Source: Pseudomonas fluorescens
GTDB lineage: Bacteria > Pseudomonadota > Gammaproteobacteria > Pseudomonadales > Pseudomonadaceae
Direction: 5' to 3'
DNA length: 64,000 bases
NCBI RefSeq assembly: GCF_902498065.1
Contig: NZ_CABVIR010000008.1
Coordinates: forward strand, 1-64,000
This document shows, piece by piece, positions 18,900-30,319 of this stretch. The position numbers and the translations under genes are program-made. Within the stretch, counting starts at the first letter, position 1. Every line of letters begins with the position of its first letter. The notes under the pieces were generated by a model, which was given only the letters and a program-made list of their open reading frames with translations, was not told the DNA's origin and ran no database searches.

Positions 18900-20071
18900 C
18901 AGCCTTGCCAGCTCTTCAAGCCGCGAGCGATGCGCTCGACCGCTTCCTGCAAGCGCGGAAGGCTTTGGGTGTAGGCAAAGCGCACGTGATGGCCGGCCTG
19001 ATAACGCCCGAAGTCGAGGCCCGGGGTAATCGCCACGTGTTCGGTTTCAAGGAAATGCCGACAGAACGCGAAGGCATCGCCGCCGAACTTGCTGATATCG
19101 GCATACAAGTAGAACGCCCCCTCAGGTTCAACGGCGATGCCGAAACCCAACTCTCGCAGGGCGGGCAGCAGAAAATCCCGACGCCGACCAAACTCGGAGC
19201 GACGCTCTTCAAGAATGGCGATGGTCGCAGGCTCGAAACACGCCAGTGCGGCATGTTGGGCCATGCTCGGCGCGCTGATGTAGAGGTTCTGTGCGAGTTT
19301 TTCCAGTTCGCCGACCGCCGCTTCCGGCGCCACCAGCCAACCGAGTCTCCAGCCGGTCATGCCGAAATACTTTGAAAAACTATTCAGCACGAAGGCGCTG
19401 TCATCGACTTCCAGTACGCTGGCGGCATCGGTGCCGTAGGTCAGACCGTGGTAGATCTCGTCCACCACCAGATGGCCATGCCGCGCCTTGATCGCGGTCG
19501 ACAGGCCCGCCAGCTCGTCTCGGGTCAGGATGGTCCCGGTCGGGTTGGCCGGCGACGCCACCAGCGCGCCGACGCTGTCGTGATCCCAATGACGCTCGAC
19601 CAGGTCCGGTGTCAGTTGATACCGCACCTCCGGACCGACGGGGACAAGCTGCGCCGCACCTTCGACCAGCCGCAGGAAGTGCCGGTTGCACGGGTAACCC
19701 GGGTCCGCCAGCAGCCAGTGTTTGCCCGGATCCACCAGCAAGGCGCTGGCCAGCAGCAATGCGCCGGAACCGCCGGGGGTGATGAGGATTCGCTGCGGAT
19801 CAATGTTCAAACCGTAACGCTGCTGATAGAAGCCGGAAATGGCCTCACGCAGTTCGGGAATGCCACGGGCAGCGGTGTAACGGGTTTTCCCCGCCGTCAG
19901 TGCGGCCTGGCCAGCCTGGATGATCGGCTCGGCGGTGGTGAAGTCCGGTTCGCCGATTTCCAGGTGGATCACATCGTGGCCGGCGGCTTGCAGCTCATTG
20001 GCCCGCGCCAGCAGCGCCATGACATGGAACGGTTCGATTGCGCGACTGCGGGCACTGTAGGACTGAGCCAT
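18899..20071 (-). CDS. PLP-dependent class I/II aminotransferase
   Basis: This 390-residue fold-type I aminotransferase has the PLP lysine in [16 protein letters not shown], the substrate-site segment [10 protein letters not shown] near the N-terminus (here [11 protein letters not shown]) and the ASPANPTGT motif. Close relatives are annotated as aspartate- or alanine-type enzymes; substrate cannot be assigned from sequence. It is cotranscribed with sfsA (one-base overlap). Confidence 0.92.
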   Translation of the reverse strand: MAQSYSARSRAIEPFHVMALLARANELQAAGHDVIHLEIGEPDFTTAEPIIQAGQAALTAGKTRYTAARGIPELREAISGFYQQRYGLNIDPQRILITPGGSGALLLASALLVDPGKHWLLADPGYPCNRHFLRLVEGAAQLVPVGPEVRYQLTPDLVERHWDHDSVGALVASPANPTGTILTRDELAGLSTAIKARHGHLVVDEIYHGLTYGTDAASVLEVDDSAFVLNSFSKYFGMTGWRLGWLVAPEAAVGELEKLAQNLYISAPSMAQHAALACFEPATIAILEERRSEFGRRRDFLLPALRELGFGIAVEPEGAFYLYADISKFGGDAFAFCRHFLETEHVAITPGLDFGRYQAGHHVRFAYTQSLPRLQEAVERIARGLKSWQG

Positions 20072-20406
20072 TAGCCTTCCTTCAACGAGGGAAAAAAACC
20101 GATTCTACCCAAGCGCAGGAACGAGCGAGAACCTAAAGCGGTCAGACGCCTTAAGACCCTGGCCACAAACGACTCATGCGAGTGCGCGAGGTTTGACTAA
20201 AATCATTAATTGATCAGGTCTCCAGCACCACCAGTCAAGGCTTTGCAATCATTTGCAAGCCCTTCGGGCCACTACCTCGACATCCGGGAGTAGCGCGGCC
20301 CGATTTGATCTGGTAAGTTCGCCCGCTTGCAGCCGCAGGGCCGGCAGGTGTCGGTGATGGAGCAATCCTGCGCAGATGGATTACAAGAGTAGAGGCGGTC
20401 CATTTC
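20072..20406 (+). promoter_or_regulatory. intergenic control region before dksA
   Basis: This 335-base spacer separates the divergent aminotransferase gene from dksA. I see an AT-rich stretch (TTTGACTAAAATCATTAATTG around 20192) that may hold a promoter, and the small repeat TTGCAA-TCAT-TTGCAA near 20245. No convincing regulator site or small gene was found. Confidence 0.3.
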
Positions 20407-20847
20407 ATGCCCACCCAAGCAAAGCAGCAAAATCAGTCGATCAGCGGCTTCGAACCCTACAAAGAAGTAAAGGGCGAGGAGTACATGGGCAAACCCATGC
20501 GCGCTCACTTCACCAAGATCCTGAATAAGTGGAAACAGGACTTGATGCAGGAAGTCGACCGCACGGTTGATCACATGAAAGACGAAGCGGCCAACTTCCC
20601 TGACCCGGCAGACCGTGCCAGCCAGGAAGAAGAGTTCAGCCTTGAATTGCGCGCCCGCGACCGTGAGCGCAAGTTGATCAAGAAGATCGACAAGACGCTG
20701 CAATTGATCGAAGACGAAGAATATGGCTGGTGCGAGTCCTGCGGCGTCGAGATCGGCGTCAAGCGACTGGAAGCCCGCCCTACCGCCGACATGTGCGTTG
20801 ACTGCAAGACCCTGGCGGAAATCAAGGAAAAGCAAGTCGGCAAGTAA
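20407..20847 (+). CDS. dksA: RNA polymerase-binding transcription factor DksA
   Basis: DksA binds the RNA polymerase secondary channel and works with ppGpp in the stringent response. The 146-residue protein has the coiled-coil hairpin with the functional DPADRAS tip (D66, D69) and a four-cysteine zinc finger (C109, C112, C130, C133). The cysteines identify the zinc form, as opposed to the zinc-independent DksA2 paralogue. It ends in its own terminator. Confidence 0.98.
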   Translation: MPTQAKQQNQSISGFEPYKEVKGEEYMGKPMRAHFTKILNKWKQDLMQEVDRTVDHMKDEAANFPDPADRASQEEEFSLELRARDRERKLIKKIDKTLQLIEDEEYGWCESCGVEIGVKRLEARPTADMCVDCKTLAEIKEKQVGK

Positions 20848-20864
20848 TCTCGACTTGAACGAAG

Positions 20865-20892
20865 AACGGAGCGTGCGAACGCTCCGTTTTTG
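20865..20892 (+). terminator. dksA terminator
   Basis: AACGGAGCG and CGCTCCGTT pair across a six-base loop, followed by TTTTG. It separates dksA from gluQ. Confidence 0.85.
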
Positions 20893-20920
20893 TTTCCGAC
20901 ATTTGCCCCGACAGCAAAAC

Positions 20921-20993
20921 TGTGGGAGCGAGCCTGCTCGCGAAGAGGCCTTAAGCTTCATACACCGCTTTCGCAAGCAAGCTCGCTCCCACA
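20921..20993. repeat. paired REP element (dksA-gluQ)
   Basis: Two inverted copies of the REP sequence TGTGGGAGCGAGC...GCTCGC (20921-20944 and 20969-20993) face each other across about 25 bases. The same family recurs six more times in this window, always between genes. Confidence 0.9.
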
Positions 20994-21030
20994 GGGTCTG
21001 GCACAAGCCTGGAAAAGTAACATCGCCTAT

Positions 21031-21918
21031 ATGACTGCCACCTCCTACATCGGTCGCTTCGCCCCCACGCCAAGCGGCCACCTGCATTTCGGTTCGCTGG
21101 TTGCCGCGCTGGCCTCGTACCTCGACGCGCGGTCGGTGGGCGGGCGTTGGCTGATGCGCATGGAAGACCTCGATCCGCCACGGGAAGAACCCGGCGCGCA
21201 AGCGGCCATCCTCAAGGCGCTGGAAAGCTACGGTTTCGAGTGGGACGGCGAAATGGTCCGACAAAGCGACCGGCACGATGCCTACGCCGAAGTGCTCAAT
21301 CGCCTGTTCAATCATGGCCTGGCCTACGCCTGCACCTGTTCGCGCAAACAGATTGAGCCCTATCACGGCATTTATCCGGGCCTGTGCCGCAATGCCGGCC
21401 ATGGCACTGAAGACGCTGCGATTCGCCTGCGTGTGCCCGAGCTCGAATACCACTTCATCGACCGAGTGCAAGGTGAATACCGCCAGCATCTGGGTCGGGA
21501 TGTCGGTGATTTCGTGATCCGCCGCCGCGATGGACTCTACGCCTACCAATTGGCCGTGGTCCTCGATGACGCCTGGCAAGGCGTCACCGACATCGTCCGT
21601 GGCGCGGACCTGCTCGACTCCACGCCACGTCAGCTCTATCTGCAGGAACTGCTGGGTTTCTCGCAACCGCGCTATCTGCACATCCCGCTGATTACCCAGC
21701 CTGACGGCAACAAGCTCGGCAAGTCCTACCGTTCGCCACCGCTGACCGAAGATCAGGCCACACCTTTGTTACTGCGTGCATTGCGCGCGCTCGGGCAGAA
21801 TCCGGGCGCCGAACTGGCGTATGCCACCCCACGTGAAGTGCTGAACTGGGGTATTGCCCACTGGGATGCGCTGAAGATCCCACGCACACTCAACCTGCCC
21901 GAAGCGCAACTACAGTGA
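21031..21918 (+). CDS. gluQ: glutamyl-Q tRNA(Asp) synthetase
   Basis: GluQ-RS attaches glutamate to the queuosine base of tRNA(Asp); it is a truncated glutamyl-tRNA synthetase paralogue without an anticodon-binding domain. The 295-residue length, the HIGH-like PSGHLHFGS and the KMSKS-like NKLGKS motif fit. Cysteines in CTCSRKQ and GLCR form the zinc site. The frame is open further upstream through the REP element, but the family N-terminus begins at the ATG at 21031 (MTATSYIGRFAPTPSG). Confidence 0.96.
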   Translation: MTATSYIGRFAPTPSGHLHFGSLVAALASYLDARSVGGRWLMRMEDLDPPREEPGAQAAILKALESYGFEWDGEMVRQSDRHDAYAEVLNRLFNHGLAYACTCSRKQIEPYHGIYPGLCRNAGHGTEDAAIRLRVPELEYHFIDRVQGEYRQHLGRDVGDFVIRRRDGLYAYQLAVVLDDAWQGVTDIVRGADLLDSTPRQLYLQELLGFSQPRYLHIPLITQPDGNKLGKSYRSPPLTEDQATPLLLRALRALGQNPGAELAYATPREVLNWGIAHWDALKIPRTLNLPEAQLQ

Positions 21919-21995
21919 TCAGACTTGCAGTGGCGCGCCCATCCGTTACCATCGCCGCACGTTTTCGGGCACGCGCATAAAAAAGAGAGGCCGGG

Positions 21996-22172
21996 ATGTA
22001 CATCTATCGCTTGGTCCTGCTCCTGGTAGTGGGGATTTACCTGTTCTCCCCGGCCATCATGGATTGGTGGATCGACGCCACTGGCGCCTGGTATCGCCCT
22101 TATCTGCTCTGGCTGATTCTGATCGTCGTGACCTTCATCCTGCAGAGCCAAAAAGATGCCGATGAGCTTTAG
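21996..22172 (+). CDS. 58-residue membrane microprotein upstream of cbrA
   Basis: The frame begins at ATG 21996 after AGAGAGG and codes for 58 residues. Two hydrophobic helices (about 5-24 and 35-50) flank a short polar loop with WWIDATGAW, and the tail is charged (KDADEL). Its last 17 bases overlap the cbrA start in another frame, so the pair is probably translationally coupled. I know of no assigned function; a small accessory subunit of the CbrA sensor is one possibility. Confidence 0.75.
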   Translation: MYIYRLVLLLVVGIYLFSPAIMDWWIDATGAWYRPYLLWLILIVVTFILQSQKDADEL

Positions 22173-25110
22173 CCTGACCCAGATGATCCTGATCAGCGCC
22201 GCGTACCTGGCGGTGCTGTTCGGCGTCGCCTGGATCAGCGAACGGGGCATGATCCCCCGGGCGATCATTCGCCACCCGCTGACGTACACCCTGTCGCTGG
22301 GTGTTTACGCCAGTGCCTGGGCGTTTTACGGCACGGTGGGCCTGGCCTATCAGTACGGCTACGGCTTTCTCTCCAGCTACCTCGGGGTTTCCGGGGCATT
22401 TCTGCTGGCGCCGGTGTTGCTGTATCCGATCCTGAAAATTACGCGCACCTATCAGCTGTCGTCACTGGCGGACCTGTTCGCGTTCCGTTTCCGCAGCACC
22501 TGGGCCGGCGCACTGACCACGATCTTCATGCTGATCGGCGTACTGCCGTTGTTGGCGTTGCAGATTCAGGCGGTGGCCGACTCGATCGGTATTCTCACCC
22601 GCGAGCCGGTGCAGCATCGCGTGGCCCTGAGCTTCTGCGCACTGATTACGCTGTTCACGATTTTCTTTGGCTCGCGCCACATCGCCACCCGCGAGAAACA
22701 TGAAGGGCTGGTGTTCGCGATTGCATTCGAGTCGGTGATCAAGCTGATCGCCATTGGCGGCGTTGGTTTGTATGCACTTTACGGCGTGTTCGACGGCCCG
22801 CAACAGCTTGAGCTTTGGTTGCTGCAAAACCAGACCGCCCTCGCCGCGCTGCACACGCCGTTGCAGGAAGGCCCGTGGCGCACGCTGCTGCTGGTGTTCT
22901 TCGCCTCGGCGATTGTGATGCCGCACATGTATCACATGACGTTTACCGAAAACCTCAACCCGCGCTCACTGGTCAGTGCGAGCTGGGGCTTGCCGCTGTT
23001 CCTGCTGTTGATGAGCCTGGCGGTGCCGCTGATTCTCTGGGCCGGCCTGAAACTGGGCGCGACCACCAATCCTGAATATTTCACGCTGGGCATCGGCATC
23101 GCCGCCAACAGCAAAGCCCTGGCGCTGCTGGCGTACATTGGCGGGCTATCGGCAGCCAGCGGGCTGATCATCGTCACCACCCTCGCACTGTCCGGGATGG
23201 CGTTGAACCACCTGGTGCTGCCGCTTTATCAGCCACCGGCCGAAGGCAACATCTACCGCTGGCTGAAGTGGACGCGTCGGGCGCTGATCGTCGCGATCAT
23301 CATGGCCGGTTACGGCTTCTATCTGCTGCTGGGCGCGGAGCAGGATCTGGCCAACCTCGGCATCGTCGCGTTTGTCGCGACGTTGCAGTTCCTGCCTGGC
23401 GTACTGTCTGTCCTGTATTGGCCGACCGCCAACCGTCGCGGCTTCATCGCCGGTTTGCTGGCGGGGATTCTGGTGTGGCTGGTGACCATGCTGTTGCCAC
23501 TGGTCGGCAACCTGCAAGGCTTCTACATCCCGCTGCTAAACATGATCTACGTGCTGGACGACACCAGTTGGCACATGGCCGCAATCGCTTCGCTGGCCGC
23601 CAACGTGCTGATGTTCACCCTGATTTCACTGTTCACCAACGCCAGTCCCGAGGAGGCCAGCGCTGCCGAAGCCTGCGCCGTGGACAACGTGCGTCGCCCG
23701 CAACGCCGCGAACTGCACGCGGCCTCGCCTCAAGAGTTTGCCACGCAACTGGCCAAACCCTTGGGCGCCAAGGCTGCGCAAAAGGAAGTCGAACAAGCGC
23801 TGCGCGATCTCTATCTGCCGTTTGACGAGCGCCGTCCTTACGCCTTGCGCCGCTTGCGTGACCGGATCGAGGCCAACCTCTCGGGCCTGATGGGGCCGAG
23901 CGTCGCCCAGGACATGGTTGAGACCTTCCTGCCCTACAAGGCCGGCGGCGAAAACTACGTCACCGAGGACATCCACTTCATCGAAAGCCGACTCGAGGAC
24001 TACCACTCGCGCCTCACCGGCCTTGCCGCTGAACTCGATGCCCTGCGCCGCTATCACCGCCAGACCCTGCAAGAATTGCCGATGGGCGTCTGCTCGCTGG
24101 CCAAGGATCAGGAAATCCTCATGTGGAACAAAGCCATGGAGGAGCTGACCGGCATTGCCGCGCAGCGCGTGGTCGGTTCGCGCCTGAGCACCATCGCCGA
24201 TCCGTGGAAAGAACTGCTGCAAGGCTTCATCAACCTGCCGGACGAGCACCTGCACAAACAGCACTTGGCGCTTGATGGCCAGACCCGCTGGCTGAACCTG
24301 CACAAAGCGGCAATCGACGAGCCGCTCGCGCCGGGTAACAGTGGCTTGGTCTTGCTGGTGGAAGACCTGACCGAAACACAAATGCTCGAAGACAAACTGG
24401 TGCACTCCGAGCGTCTGGCCAGCATCGGGCGCCTCGCTGCGGGCGTGGCCCATGAAATCGGCAACCCGATCACTGGCATCGCGTGTCTGGCGCAGAACCT
24501 GCGCGAAGAACGCGAAGACGATGGCGAGCTGAAGGAAATCAGCGGGCAGATTCTGGAGCAGACCAAACGCGTATCGCGCATCGTGCAGTCGCTGATGAGT
24601 TTCGCCCACGCCGGCAGTCATCAGCACAGCGACGAGCCCGTCTGTCTGGCCGAAGTGGCGCAGGATGCCATCGGTTTGCTGGCCCTGAACCGACGTAATT
24701 TCGAAGTGCAGTTCTACAACCTGTGCGACCCCGATCACTGGGTCGAAGGCGATCCGCAGCGACTCGCCCAGGTACTGATCAACCTGCTCTCAAACGCCCG
24801 TGACGCCTCGCCTCCCGGCAGCGCGGTGCGGGTAAAAAGCGAAGCCGGCGAACACACGGTCGACCTGATCGTGGAGGACGAAGGCAGCGGTATTCCGAAG
24901 AACATCATGGACCGATTGTTCGAACCTTTCTTCACCACCAAGGATCCTGGCGAAGGCACCGGTCTGGGCCTTGCACTGGTCTATTCCATCGTTGAAGAGC
25001 ATTATGGACAAATCACCATCGACAGCCCGGCTGATGTTCAAAGCCAACGCGGCACCCGTATCCGGGTGACCTTGCCGCGTCATGTCGAAGCGACGTCCGC
25101 TGTGAACTGA
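22156..25110 (+). CDS. cbrA: sensor histidine kinase CbrA
   Basis: CbrA is the sensor of the CbrAB system controlling carbon/nitrogen balance and catabolite repression. The 984-residue protein has an N-terminal SLC5/solute-symporter-like membrane domain with about 13 helices (1-500), a linker, a PAS domain (about 630-740) and a kinase core with phospho-acceptor H766 ([12 protein letters not shown]) and HATPase motifs ([26 protein letters not shown]). The transporter-like part imports histidine in some pseudomonads. An in-frame ATG at 22162 is an alternative start. cbrB follows after 22 bases. Confidence 0.96.
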   Translation: MPMSFSLTQMILISAAYLAVLFGVAWISERGMIPRAIIRHPLTYTLSLGVYASAWAFYGTVGLAYQYGYGFLSSYLGVSGAFLLAPVLLYPILKITRTYQLSSLADLFAFRFRSTWAGALTTIFMLIGVLPLLALQIQAVADSIGILTREPVQHRVALSFCALITLFTIFFGSRHIATREKHEGLVFAIAFESVIKLIAIGGVGLYALYGVFDGPQQLELWLLQNQTALAALHTPLQEGPWRTLLLVFFASAIVMPHMYHMTFTENLNPRSLVSASWGLPLFLLLMSLAVPLILWAGLKLGATTNPEYFTLGIGIAANSKALALLAYIGGLSAASGLIIVTTLALSGMALNHLVLPLYQPPAEGNIYRWLKWTRRALIVAIIMAGYGFYLLLGAEQDLANLGIVAFVATLQFLPGVLSVLYWPTANRRGFIAGLLAGILVWLVTMLLPLVGNLQGFYIPLLNMIYVLDDTSWHMAAIASLAANVLMFTLISLFTNASPEEASAAEACAVDNVRRPQRRELHAASPQEFATQLAKPLGAKAAQKEVEQALRDLYLPFDERRPYALRRLRDRIEANLSGLMGPSVAQDMVETFLPYKAGGENYVTEDIHFIESRLEDYHSRLTGLAAELDALRRYHRQTLQELPMGVCSLAKDQEILMWNKAMEELTGIAAQRVVGSRLSTIADPWKELLQGFINLPDEHLHKQHLALDGQTRWLNLHKAAIDEPLAPGNSGLVLLVEDLTETQMLEDKLVHSERLASIGRLAAGVAHEIGNPITGIACLAQNLREEREDDGELKEISGQILEQTKRVSRIVQSLMSFAHAGSHQHSDEPVCLAEVAQDAIGLLALNRRNFEVQFYNLCDPDHWVEGDPQRLAQVLINLLSNARDASPPGSAVRVKSEAGEHTVDLIVEDEGSGIPKNIMDRLFEPFFTTKDPGEGTGLGLALVYSIVEEHYGQITIDSPADVQSQRGTRIRVTLPRHVEATSAVN

Positions 25111-25132
25111 GACCGTCGAGAGTATCGAATCA

Positions 25133-26569
<1,437 letters not shown>

Positions 26570-26573
26570 GCGG

Positions 26574-26624
26574 GTAACACATAACTGTGTGAAAAAACTG
26601 TTACCTCAGCTTTTTCACGTAACA
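26574..26624 (+). promoter_or_regulatory. CbrB binding region upstream of crcZ
   Basis: TGTTAC-N14-GTAACA (26599-26624) is an exact match to the reported CbrB target pattern. A further GTAACA half-site is at 26574-26579 and another GTAAC at 26641. The region lies about 100-175 bases upstream of the sigma-54 promoter, as expected for an enhancer-binding protein. Confidence 0.85.
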
Positions 26625-26625
26625 G

Positions 26626-26662
26626 AAACCGGGGCTTACGGTAACGAAGCCCCGGTTTTTTT
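26626..26662 (+). terminator. cbrB terminator
   Basis: AAACCGGGGCTT and AAGCCCCGGTTT pair perfectly across a nine-base loop and are followed by TTTTT. It ends cbrB before crcZ begins. Confidence 0.88.
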
Positions 26663-26722
26663 GGGCCTCGAAAAAGCCAATCAAGTGACATAACCCCTTG
26701 TTTTGCTGGGCATCACAAAAGT

Positions 26723-26738
26723 TGGCACGCACCCTGCT
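26723..26738 (+). promoter_or_regulatory. sigma-54 promoter of crcZ
   Basis: TGGCACGCACCCTGCT has the invariant GG (-24) and GC (-12) at the correct spacing and matches TGGCAC-N5-TTGC closely. It predicts a start near 26749. Confidence 0.88.
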
Positions 26739-26748
26739 ATATGTTTGG

Positions 26749-27119
26749 TACAAGAACAATAACAAGCAATGCACAAGACAATAAAAATAAGACGAATCGA
26801 CTCACGCACAATAAAAACAAGACGGCATGAGGCGCAGCTAACTGATTCTTTTGGAGAGGCGTTGTATTTGGGGCTAGCCCCACGACCAGGCCGAGAACAA
26901 CAAAAACTGTCCTAAGACAGAGCCTGAACTGGTTGGATCGCAAGATCACTGCAGCACAGCGACCAAAGCAATCCGTTTGCTCTTGGCTCCCGATTGGGAG
27001 GGTCATGAAGGAAAACTTCATGACGCGGGCACTCAACAAAAACAAAAAGCCCGAAACCAATAACAAAAATAGAACATGCAACTACTTCTTGGGGAGCTTC
27101 GGCTCCCCTTGTAGTTTCT
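26749..27119 (+). ncRNA. crcZ: CrcZ regulatory RNA
   Basis: CrcZ sequesters Hfq/Crc and so relieves carbon catabolite repression. This RNA of about 370 bases lies between cbrB and pcnB, the canonical place. It carries at least five A-rich Hfq/Crc-type motifs (around 26754, 26778, 26808, 26894, 27033 and 27057; for example GAACAATAACAAGCA). It ends in a hairpin with a GGGGAGC-TTCG-GCTCCCC core (27080-27116). Ends are inferred from the promoter and hairpin, so they may be off by several bases. Confidence 0.92.
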
Positions 27120-27259
27120 GGCGTTTACCCCCGTACCAGACATGCCCTTCAAGCGCTTGCGCAGCTTCCTACACCATCCCCCGACTAAATGCTAGAATCC
27201 CCGCCCATCATGCGGTCATTCTTCGTTATGGCCGAACATTCCTTCAAACAGTGCATCCC

Positions 27260-28663
27260 ATGCTGAAGAAGTTGTTCCAGTCATTCCGTTCTCCCAAGCG
27301 TCATACGCAACACATTCGCAGCACGCCTGAAGTGCTCAACAGCGGCCAACATTCGCTGCAGAAGGCGCAATTCAGCCGTTACGCGGTGAATATCGTCGAA
27401 CGCCTGCAGAACGCCGGTTACCAGGCTTACCTGGTCGGCGGTTGTGTGCGTGACATGATGCTGGGCATCACGCCGAAAGATTTTGACGTCGCCACCAGTG
27501 CTACCCCTGAGCAGGTGCGCGCCGAATTCCGCAATGCGCGGATCATTGGCCGCCGCTTCAAACTGGTGCATATCCACTTTGGCCGAGAAATCATTGAAGT
27601 CGCGACCTTCCGCGCCAATCACCCGCAAAACGACGAAGAGGAAGACAGCAACCAGTCTTCCCGCAACGAGAGCGGGCGCATTCTGCGCGATAACGTTTAC
27701 GGCACGCTGGAAGAGGACGCGCAACGCCGCGACTTCACCATCAACGCCCTGTATTACGACCCGGTCAGCGAGCGCATTCTCGATTACGCCAACGGCGTAC
27801 ACGACATTCGCAATCACCTGATCCGCCTGATTGGCGATCCGAAGCAACGCTACCAGGAAGACCCGGTGCGGATGCTGCGGGCCGTGCGTTTCGCCGCCAA
27901 GCTGAATTTCGGCATCGAAAAACACAGCGCCCTGCCGATCCGCGATCTGGCGCCAATGCTGCGCGAGATCCCGTCGGCTCGCCTGTTCGAAGAAGTGCTC
28001 AAGCTGTTCCTCTCCGGCCACGCCGCGGACACCTTTGAGATGCTGGTCGACTTGCAGCTGTTCGATCCGCTGTTCCCGGCCAGTGCCGAGGCGCTGGAAT
28101 ACAACCCGACGTACACCCACACCCTGATCAGCGAAGCGCTGATCAACACCGACCTGCGCATCAAGCAGAACAAACCGGTGACCCCGGCGTTCCTGTTTGC
28201 GGCCCTGCTCTGGCCTGCCCTGCCCGCCCGCGTATTGCGCTTGCAGGAACGTGGCATGCCGCCGATTCCGGCGATGCAGGAAGCGGCGCACGAGCTGATT
28301 GCCGAGCAGTGCCAGCGGATCGCGATTCCAAAACGCTTCACCATGCCGATCCGCGAGATCTGGGACATGCAGGAACGTCTGCCGCGCCGCAGTGGCAAAC
28401 GTGCCGACCTGTTGCTCGACAACCCGCGGTTCCGCGCCGGTTACGACTTCCTGCTGCTGCGCGAAAGCGCCGGTGAGCAGACCGATGGCCTGGGCGAATG
28501 GTGGACGGATTATCAGGACGCCAACGACAGCGAGCGCCGCGACATGATCCGCGACCTCAGCGGCAAGGACGAGGGCGCCAGCGGTGCGCCGCGCAAACGT
28601 CGCCGCAGCGGCGGTGCCAAGCGCAAACGTGCAGCTGGCGCGCCGAGCACCACGGGCGAGTAA
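27260..28663 (+). CDS. pcnB: poly(A) polymerase I
   Basis: PcnB adds 3' poly(A) tails that promote RNA decay. The 467-residue protein has a class II nucleotidyltransferase head (LVGGCVRDMMLG, then KDFDVATSATPEQV with the DxD metal site), the RNA-binding neck and body, and a very basic C-terminal tail (RKRRRSGGAKRKR). The frame is open back into crcZ, but the ATG at 27260 (MLKKLFQSFRS) begins the conserved protein. folK follows after three bases. Confidence 0.95.
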   Translation: MLKKLFQSFRSPKRHTQHIRSTPEVLNSGQHSLQKAQFSRYAVNIVERLQNAGYQAYLVGGCVRDMMLGITPKDFDVATSATPEQVRAEFRNARIIGRRFKLVHIHFGREIIEVATFRANHPQNDEEEDSNQSSRNESGRILRDNVYGTLEEDAQRRDFTINALYYDPVSERILDYANGVHDIRNHLIRLIGDPKQRYQEDPVRMLRAVRFAAKLNFGIEKHSALPIRDLAPMLREIPSARLFEEVLKLFLSGHAADTFEMLVDLQLFDPLFPASAEALEYNPTYTHTLISEALINTDLRIKQNKPVTPAFLFAALLWPALPARVLRLQERGMPPIPAMQEAAHELIAEQCQRIAIPKRFTMPIREIWDMQERLPRRSGKRADLLLDNPRFRAGYDFLLLRESAGEQTDGLGEWWTDYQDANDSERRDMIRDLSGKDEGASGAPRKRRRSGGAKRKRAAGAPSTTGE

Positions 28664-28666
28664 TCG

Positions 28667-29152
28667 ATGGAACGCATCTACATCGGCATGGGCAGCAATC
28701 TGGCTGACCCCGCCGAACAATTGCGCAGCGCCGTCGAAGCGCTGGCGCGGTTGCCGCAGACCGAACTGGTCGGGGTTTCCGCTTTTTATCAAAGCGACTC
28801 GCTGCTGCCCGGCCAACCGCGTTACACCAACGCGGTCGCCGCCCTCGACAGCACGCTTGCACCGCTGGCGCTGCTCGACGCGCTGCAAGCCATCGAGAAC
28901 GGACAGGGCCGCGAGCGTCTCGAACGCTGGGGGCCACGCACGCTGGATCTCGACATCGTGCTGTTCGGTAATCGGCTGATCGACGAACCGCGCCTCAAGG
29001 TGCCTCACTACCATATGCAGGAACGCGCGTTCGTTCTGTATCCGCTGGCCGAACTGGCGCCGGTGGATTTACGCTTGGCGGATGGCCGTGCCTTGGCCGA
29101 ACTGCTCGCGTCCTGCCCGTTTGTCGGGCTGGAACGCCTCTCCCAGAATTGA
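28667..29152 (+). CDS. folK: 6-hydroxymethyl-7,8-dihydropterin pyrophosphokinase
   Basis: HPPK transfers pyrophosphate from ATP to 6-hydroxymethyl-dihydropterin in folate synthesis. The 161-residue length is typical. Motifs include YIGMGSNLADP at the N-terminus, the pterin/ATP-site segment RWGPRTLDLDIVLFG and HYHMQERAFVLYPL. It is directly coupled to pcnB. Confidence 0.96.
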   Translation: MERIYIGMGSNLADPAEQLRSAVEALARLPQTELVGVSAFYQSDSLLPGQPRYTNAVAALDSTLAPLALLDALQAIENGQGRERLERWGPRTLDLDIVLFGNRLIDEPRLKVPHYHMQERAFVLYPLAELAPVDLRLADGRALAELLASCPFVGLERLSQN

Positions 29153-29163
29153 CCACAATCCCC

Positions 29164-29253
29164 TGTGGGAGCGAGCTTGCTCGCGATAGCGGCAGCCCAT
29201 TCAACATTGATGTTGGCTGATATACCGCCATCGCGAGCAAGCTCGCTCCCACA
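29164..29253. repeat. paired REP element (folK-panB)
   Basis: Two inverted REP units (TGTGGGAGCGAGCTTGCTCG and its complement) enclose a spacer containing TTCAACATTGATGTTGGCTG. Almost the same 90-base unit is repeated at 31192 and 33661. Confidence 0.92.
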
Positions 29254-29298
29254 TTGTTTTTGTGTCGAACACAAGATTGCAGCTGCTGAATCGCATCA

Positions 29299-29338
29299 GT
29301 TACGTCGGTAACACCCCACGCGTAACAATGCGGTAACA
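29299..29338 (+). promoter_or_regulatory. GTAACA half-site cluster upstream of panB
   Basis: Four half-sites lie in 40 bases: GTTAC (29299), then GTAACA at 29308, 29322 and 29333. The first two form GTTAC-N4-GTAAC. The half-site is the one used by CbrB, but the spacing differs from TGTTAC-N14-GTAACA. The 180 bases from here to panB contain no gene; TTGACT at 29346 may belong to a promoter with a poor spacer. Confidence 0.4.
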
Positions 29339-29518
29339 CACGCAATTGACTTCCCGAGTTCTCCTCACGACTATAGGCGTCCCGCTGCCGCCAACACGGC
29401 GTTGAAGGGCGCAATCCAGGCCTTAAAAGCACGACAACAGACCGTGCGCCTGTATTTAACGAAGAATCACGCGCGTTACTCGCAGTAGTTTCCACAGCGC
29501 CTGAATGAGGAACTTTTC

Positions 29519-30319
29519 ATGCCAGCCATCACCCTGACCACTCTGCAAGGTCTCAAGCAAAAAGGTGAAAAAATCACCATGCTGACCTGCTATGACGCGA
29601 CCTTCGCCCACGCCTGCAATGAGGCGGGTGTCGAAGTGCTGTTGGTGGGCGACTCCCTCGGCATGGTTCTGCAAGGTCACGACAGCACCCTGCCGGTGAC
29701 CACCGCCGAGATGGCTTACCACGTCGCGTCCGTCAAACGCGGTAACACTGACGCGTTGATCCTCGCCGACCTGCCTTTCATGGCCTACGCCACCCTCGAA
29801 CAAACCATGACCAACAGCGCCCTGTTGATGCAGGCCGGTGCGCACATGGTCAAGGTCGAAGGCGCGCTGTGGCTGGCGGACTCAATTCGTCTGCTGGCCG
29901 AACGCGGCATCCCGGTGTGCGCGCACATGGGCCTGACGCCGCAATCGGTCAACATTCTGGGCGGTTACAAAGTCCAGGGCCGTAGCGAGAACCAGGCCCG
30001 GCAGATGCGCGCCGACGCCATCGCCCTGGAACAGGCCGGTGCCGCCATGCTGCTGCTCGAATGCGTACCGAGCGAACTGGCTCAGGAAATTACCCAGGCG
30101 GTGGGGATTCCGGTGATCGGCATCGGCGCCGGCAGCGGCACCGACGGCCAGGTCCTGGTGCTGCACGACATGCTCGGTCTGTCGATTACTGGTCGAGTGC
30201 CAAAATTCGTGAAGAACTTCATGAACGGCCAAACCAGCATTCAAGCGGCCCTGAGCGCATACGTCACTGAAGTCAAAGCAGCGACTTTCCCTGGTATCGA
30301 ACACGGATTCTCTGCATGA
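29519..30319 (+). CDS. panB: 3-methyl-2-oxobutanoate hydroxymethyltransferase
   Basis: PanB makes ketopantoate from 2-ketoisovalerate and methylene-tetrahydrofolate, the first pantothenate step. The 266-residue TIM barrel contains the Mg-site segments [30 protein letters not shown] and [20 protein letters not shown]. Its end overlaps panC by four bases. Its substrate links it to the ilv operon of this window, and folK directly upstream serves the folate cofactor. Confidence 0.97.
   Translation: MPAITLTTLQGLKQKGEKITMLTCYDATFAHACNEAGVEVLLVGDSLGMVLQGHDSTLPVTTAEMAYHVASVKRGNTDALILADLPFMAYATLEQTMTNSALLMQAGAHMVKVEGALWLADSIRLLAERGIPVCAHMGLTPQSVNILGGYKVQGRSENQARQMRADAIALEQAGAAMLLLECVPSELAQEITQAVGIPVIGIGAGSGTDGQVLVLHDMLGLSITGRVPKFVKNFMNGQTSIQAALSAYVTEVKAATFPGIEHGFSA

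Noticed and set aside
20890-21030. upstream extension of gluQ
   Set aside because: It reads through a REP element; the synthetase N-terminus begins at 21031.
26737-27081. 114-codon minus-strand frame
   Set aside because: Antisense to crcZ; the Phe/Leu/Val-rich translation simply mirrors the A-rich RNA motifs.
26933-27259. N-terminal extension of pcnB
   Set aside because: It would translate crcZ RNA and its terminator; the conserved protein starts at 27260.
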